DNA of 64,000 bases from Planctomycetota bacterium (lineage in GTDB: Bacteria; Planctomycetota; Phycisphaerae; Phycisphaerales; UBA1924): assembly GCA_023432465.1 (NCBI GenBank), contig JAEYUO010000032.1, positions 33,536-97,535 on the forward strand, in the 5' to 3' direction. Both the position numbers and the translations under genes were made by a program. Positions 63,697 through 64,000 of the stretch are shown one piece after another (the stretch's first letter is position 1; the number at the start of each line of letters is the position of its first letter). The notes under the pieces are model-generated. The model made no database searches and had not been told where the DNA came from. It worked only from the letters and a program-made list of their open reading frames with translations.

Positions 63697-63864
63697 TCAG
63701 CCGTCATCGGCGTCACCGGAATCGTCGAAGACGAACGGTATCTGGGAGAACTCGTGGAGGTGTTCACGGAGCCGGGTCCGCGGGCTTGCGCGGAGTTCGG
63801 CGACCTGGTCGTGGGTGAGTTCGAGTTCGTCGATGAGGGTTTGGGTCGCTTCGTCGACGGGCAT
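63697..63864 (-). CDS. 55-residue acidic protein
   Basis: A short frame: MPVDEATQTLIDELELTHDQ, then RASPRTRLREHLHEF and an acidic end (DDSGDADDG). Third positions are GC-rich, in line with real genes here. It lies 79 bp upstream of the lipoprotein on the same strand. No family recognised and the ribosome site is unclear. Confidence 0.5.
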   Translation of the reverse strand: MPVDEATQTLIDELELTHDQVAELRASPRTRLREHLHEFSQIPFVFDDSGDADDG

Positions 63865-63873
63865 CGGGGGTGG

Positions 63874-63907
63874 GGATTTTGGATTTTGGATTTGGGATTT
63901 TGGATTG
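63874..63907. repeat. Short tandem GGATTTTGGATTT-type repeat
   Basis: Four near-copies of an 8- to 9-nt unit (GGATTTTG / GATTTGG) in an AT-richer patch that contrasts with the surrounding DNA. Such runs are found between genes of various bacteria. Confidence 0.6.
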
Positions 63908-63960
63908 GAGGAAGAGGCGGTAGAAGACCCGGCACGGAGTGCTGGGCCACCAACGGCCGC

Positions 63961-64000
63961 GGGGGGGGGGGGGGGCCCCCCCCCCCCCCCGCGCCGCGCC
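63961..64000. other. G-run followed by C-run at the window end
   Basis: About 15 G followed by about 15 C, then GCGCCGCGCC. Such a homopolymer palindrome has no biological counterpart in the window and looks like a sequencing or assembly artefact at a contig end. Confidence 0.7.

Noticed and set aside
1..64000. CRISPR arrays, rRNA genes, insertion sequences, prophage
   Set aside because: No regularly spaced repeats, rRNA-like stretches, transposase or integrase motifs were seen. The duplicated modules lack flanking repeats that would point to a mobile element.

Overview
The window is high-GC DNA, clearly bacterial, and most likely from the Planctomycetota, class Phycisphaerae. The evidence is several secreted proteins ending in paired calcium-loop repeats of the GC-type dockerin kind (DxxGxxxVPDIFAFLxxWFAGC), H-X9-DG pseudopilins, a PEP-CTERM-like protein with a VPAPGS tail, a giant protein with an LEPR-XLL-like N-terminus, and a eukaryote-type GT3 glycogen synthase. 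No rRNA, CRISPR array, phage or transposase was seen. The right edge ends in a G-run/C-run that looks like a contig-end artefact. Family names are assigned by reading motifs, not by a search.

Region 1-13.7 kb (all minus strand) holds two copies of one four-gene module: pseudopilin, membrane histidine kinase, NtrC-type sigma-54 activator, secreted protein. Gene order is identical, and in both copies the activator stop and the secreted-protein start share an ATGA overlap. The left copy is cut by the window edge. A CHASE/PAS/PAS hybrid kinase lies between the copies. The arrangement recalls PilS-PilR control of a pilin and is the best candidate here for an undescribed system.

Region 14-36 kb mixes housekeeping and accessory genes: tRNA-Leu, a VIT/VWA protein with an operator-like repeat upstream, a DUF433/DUF5615 toxin-antitoxin-like pair, aspS, a cation/proton antiporter, a globin, an aminotransferase, two divergent dockerin proteins (a secreted deiminase and a TIGR03790 protein) around a near-palindrome that reads as a sigma-54 promoter both ways, an M24 peptidase, a CarH-like B12 sensor without a DNA-binding domain, a PEP-CTERM-like protein, a third pseudopilin, apaG, an SRPBCC protein, tRNA-Gly, a GNAT enzyme, topoisomerase VI subunit A without its B partner, a lipoprotein, tatA and tRNAs Met, Thr and Tyr.

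Region 36-50 kb carries GT3 glycogen synthase, an HtrA-type lipoprotein protease followed by a protease-like protein that has lost catalytic residues, and a heavy-metal efflux operon (Cys/His-rich protein, CusB-like, CusA-like, His-rich protein, TolC-like).

Region 50-64 kb has a 2471-residue secreted mosaic protein, an Asp/Glu racemase family protein, HscB, a dockerin protein with a possible papain-fold peptidase domain, a short beta-carbonic-anhydrase-like protein, a MerR-like HTH protein, a DUF2585 membrane protein, a coiled-coil lipoprotein and a 55-residue ORF.
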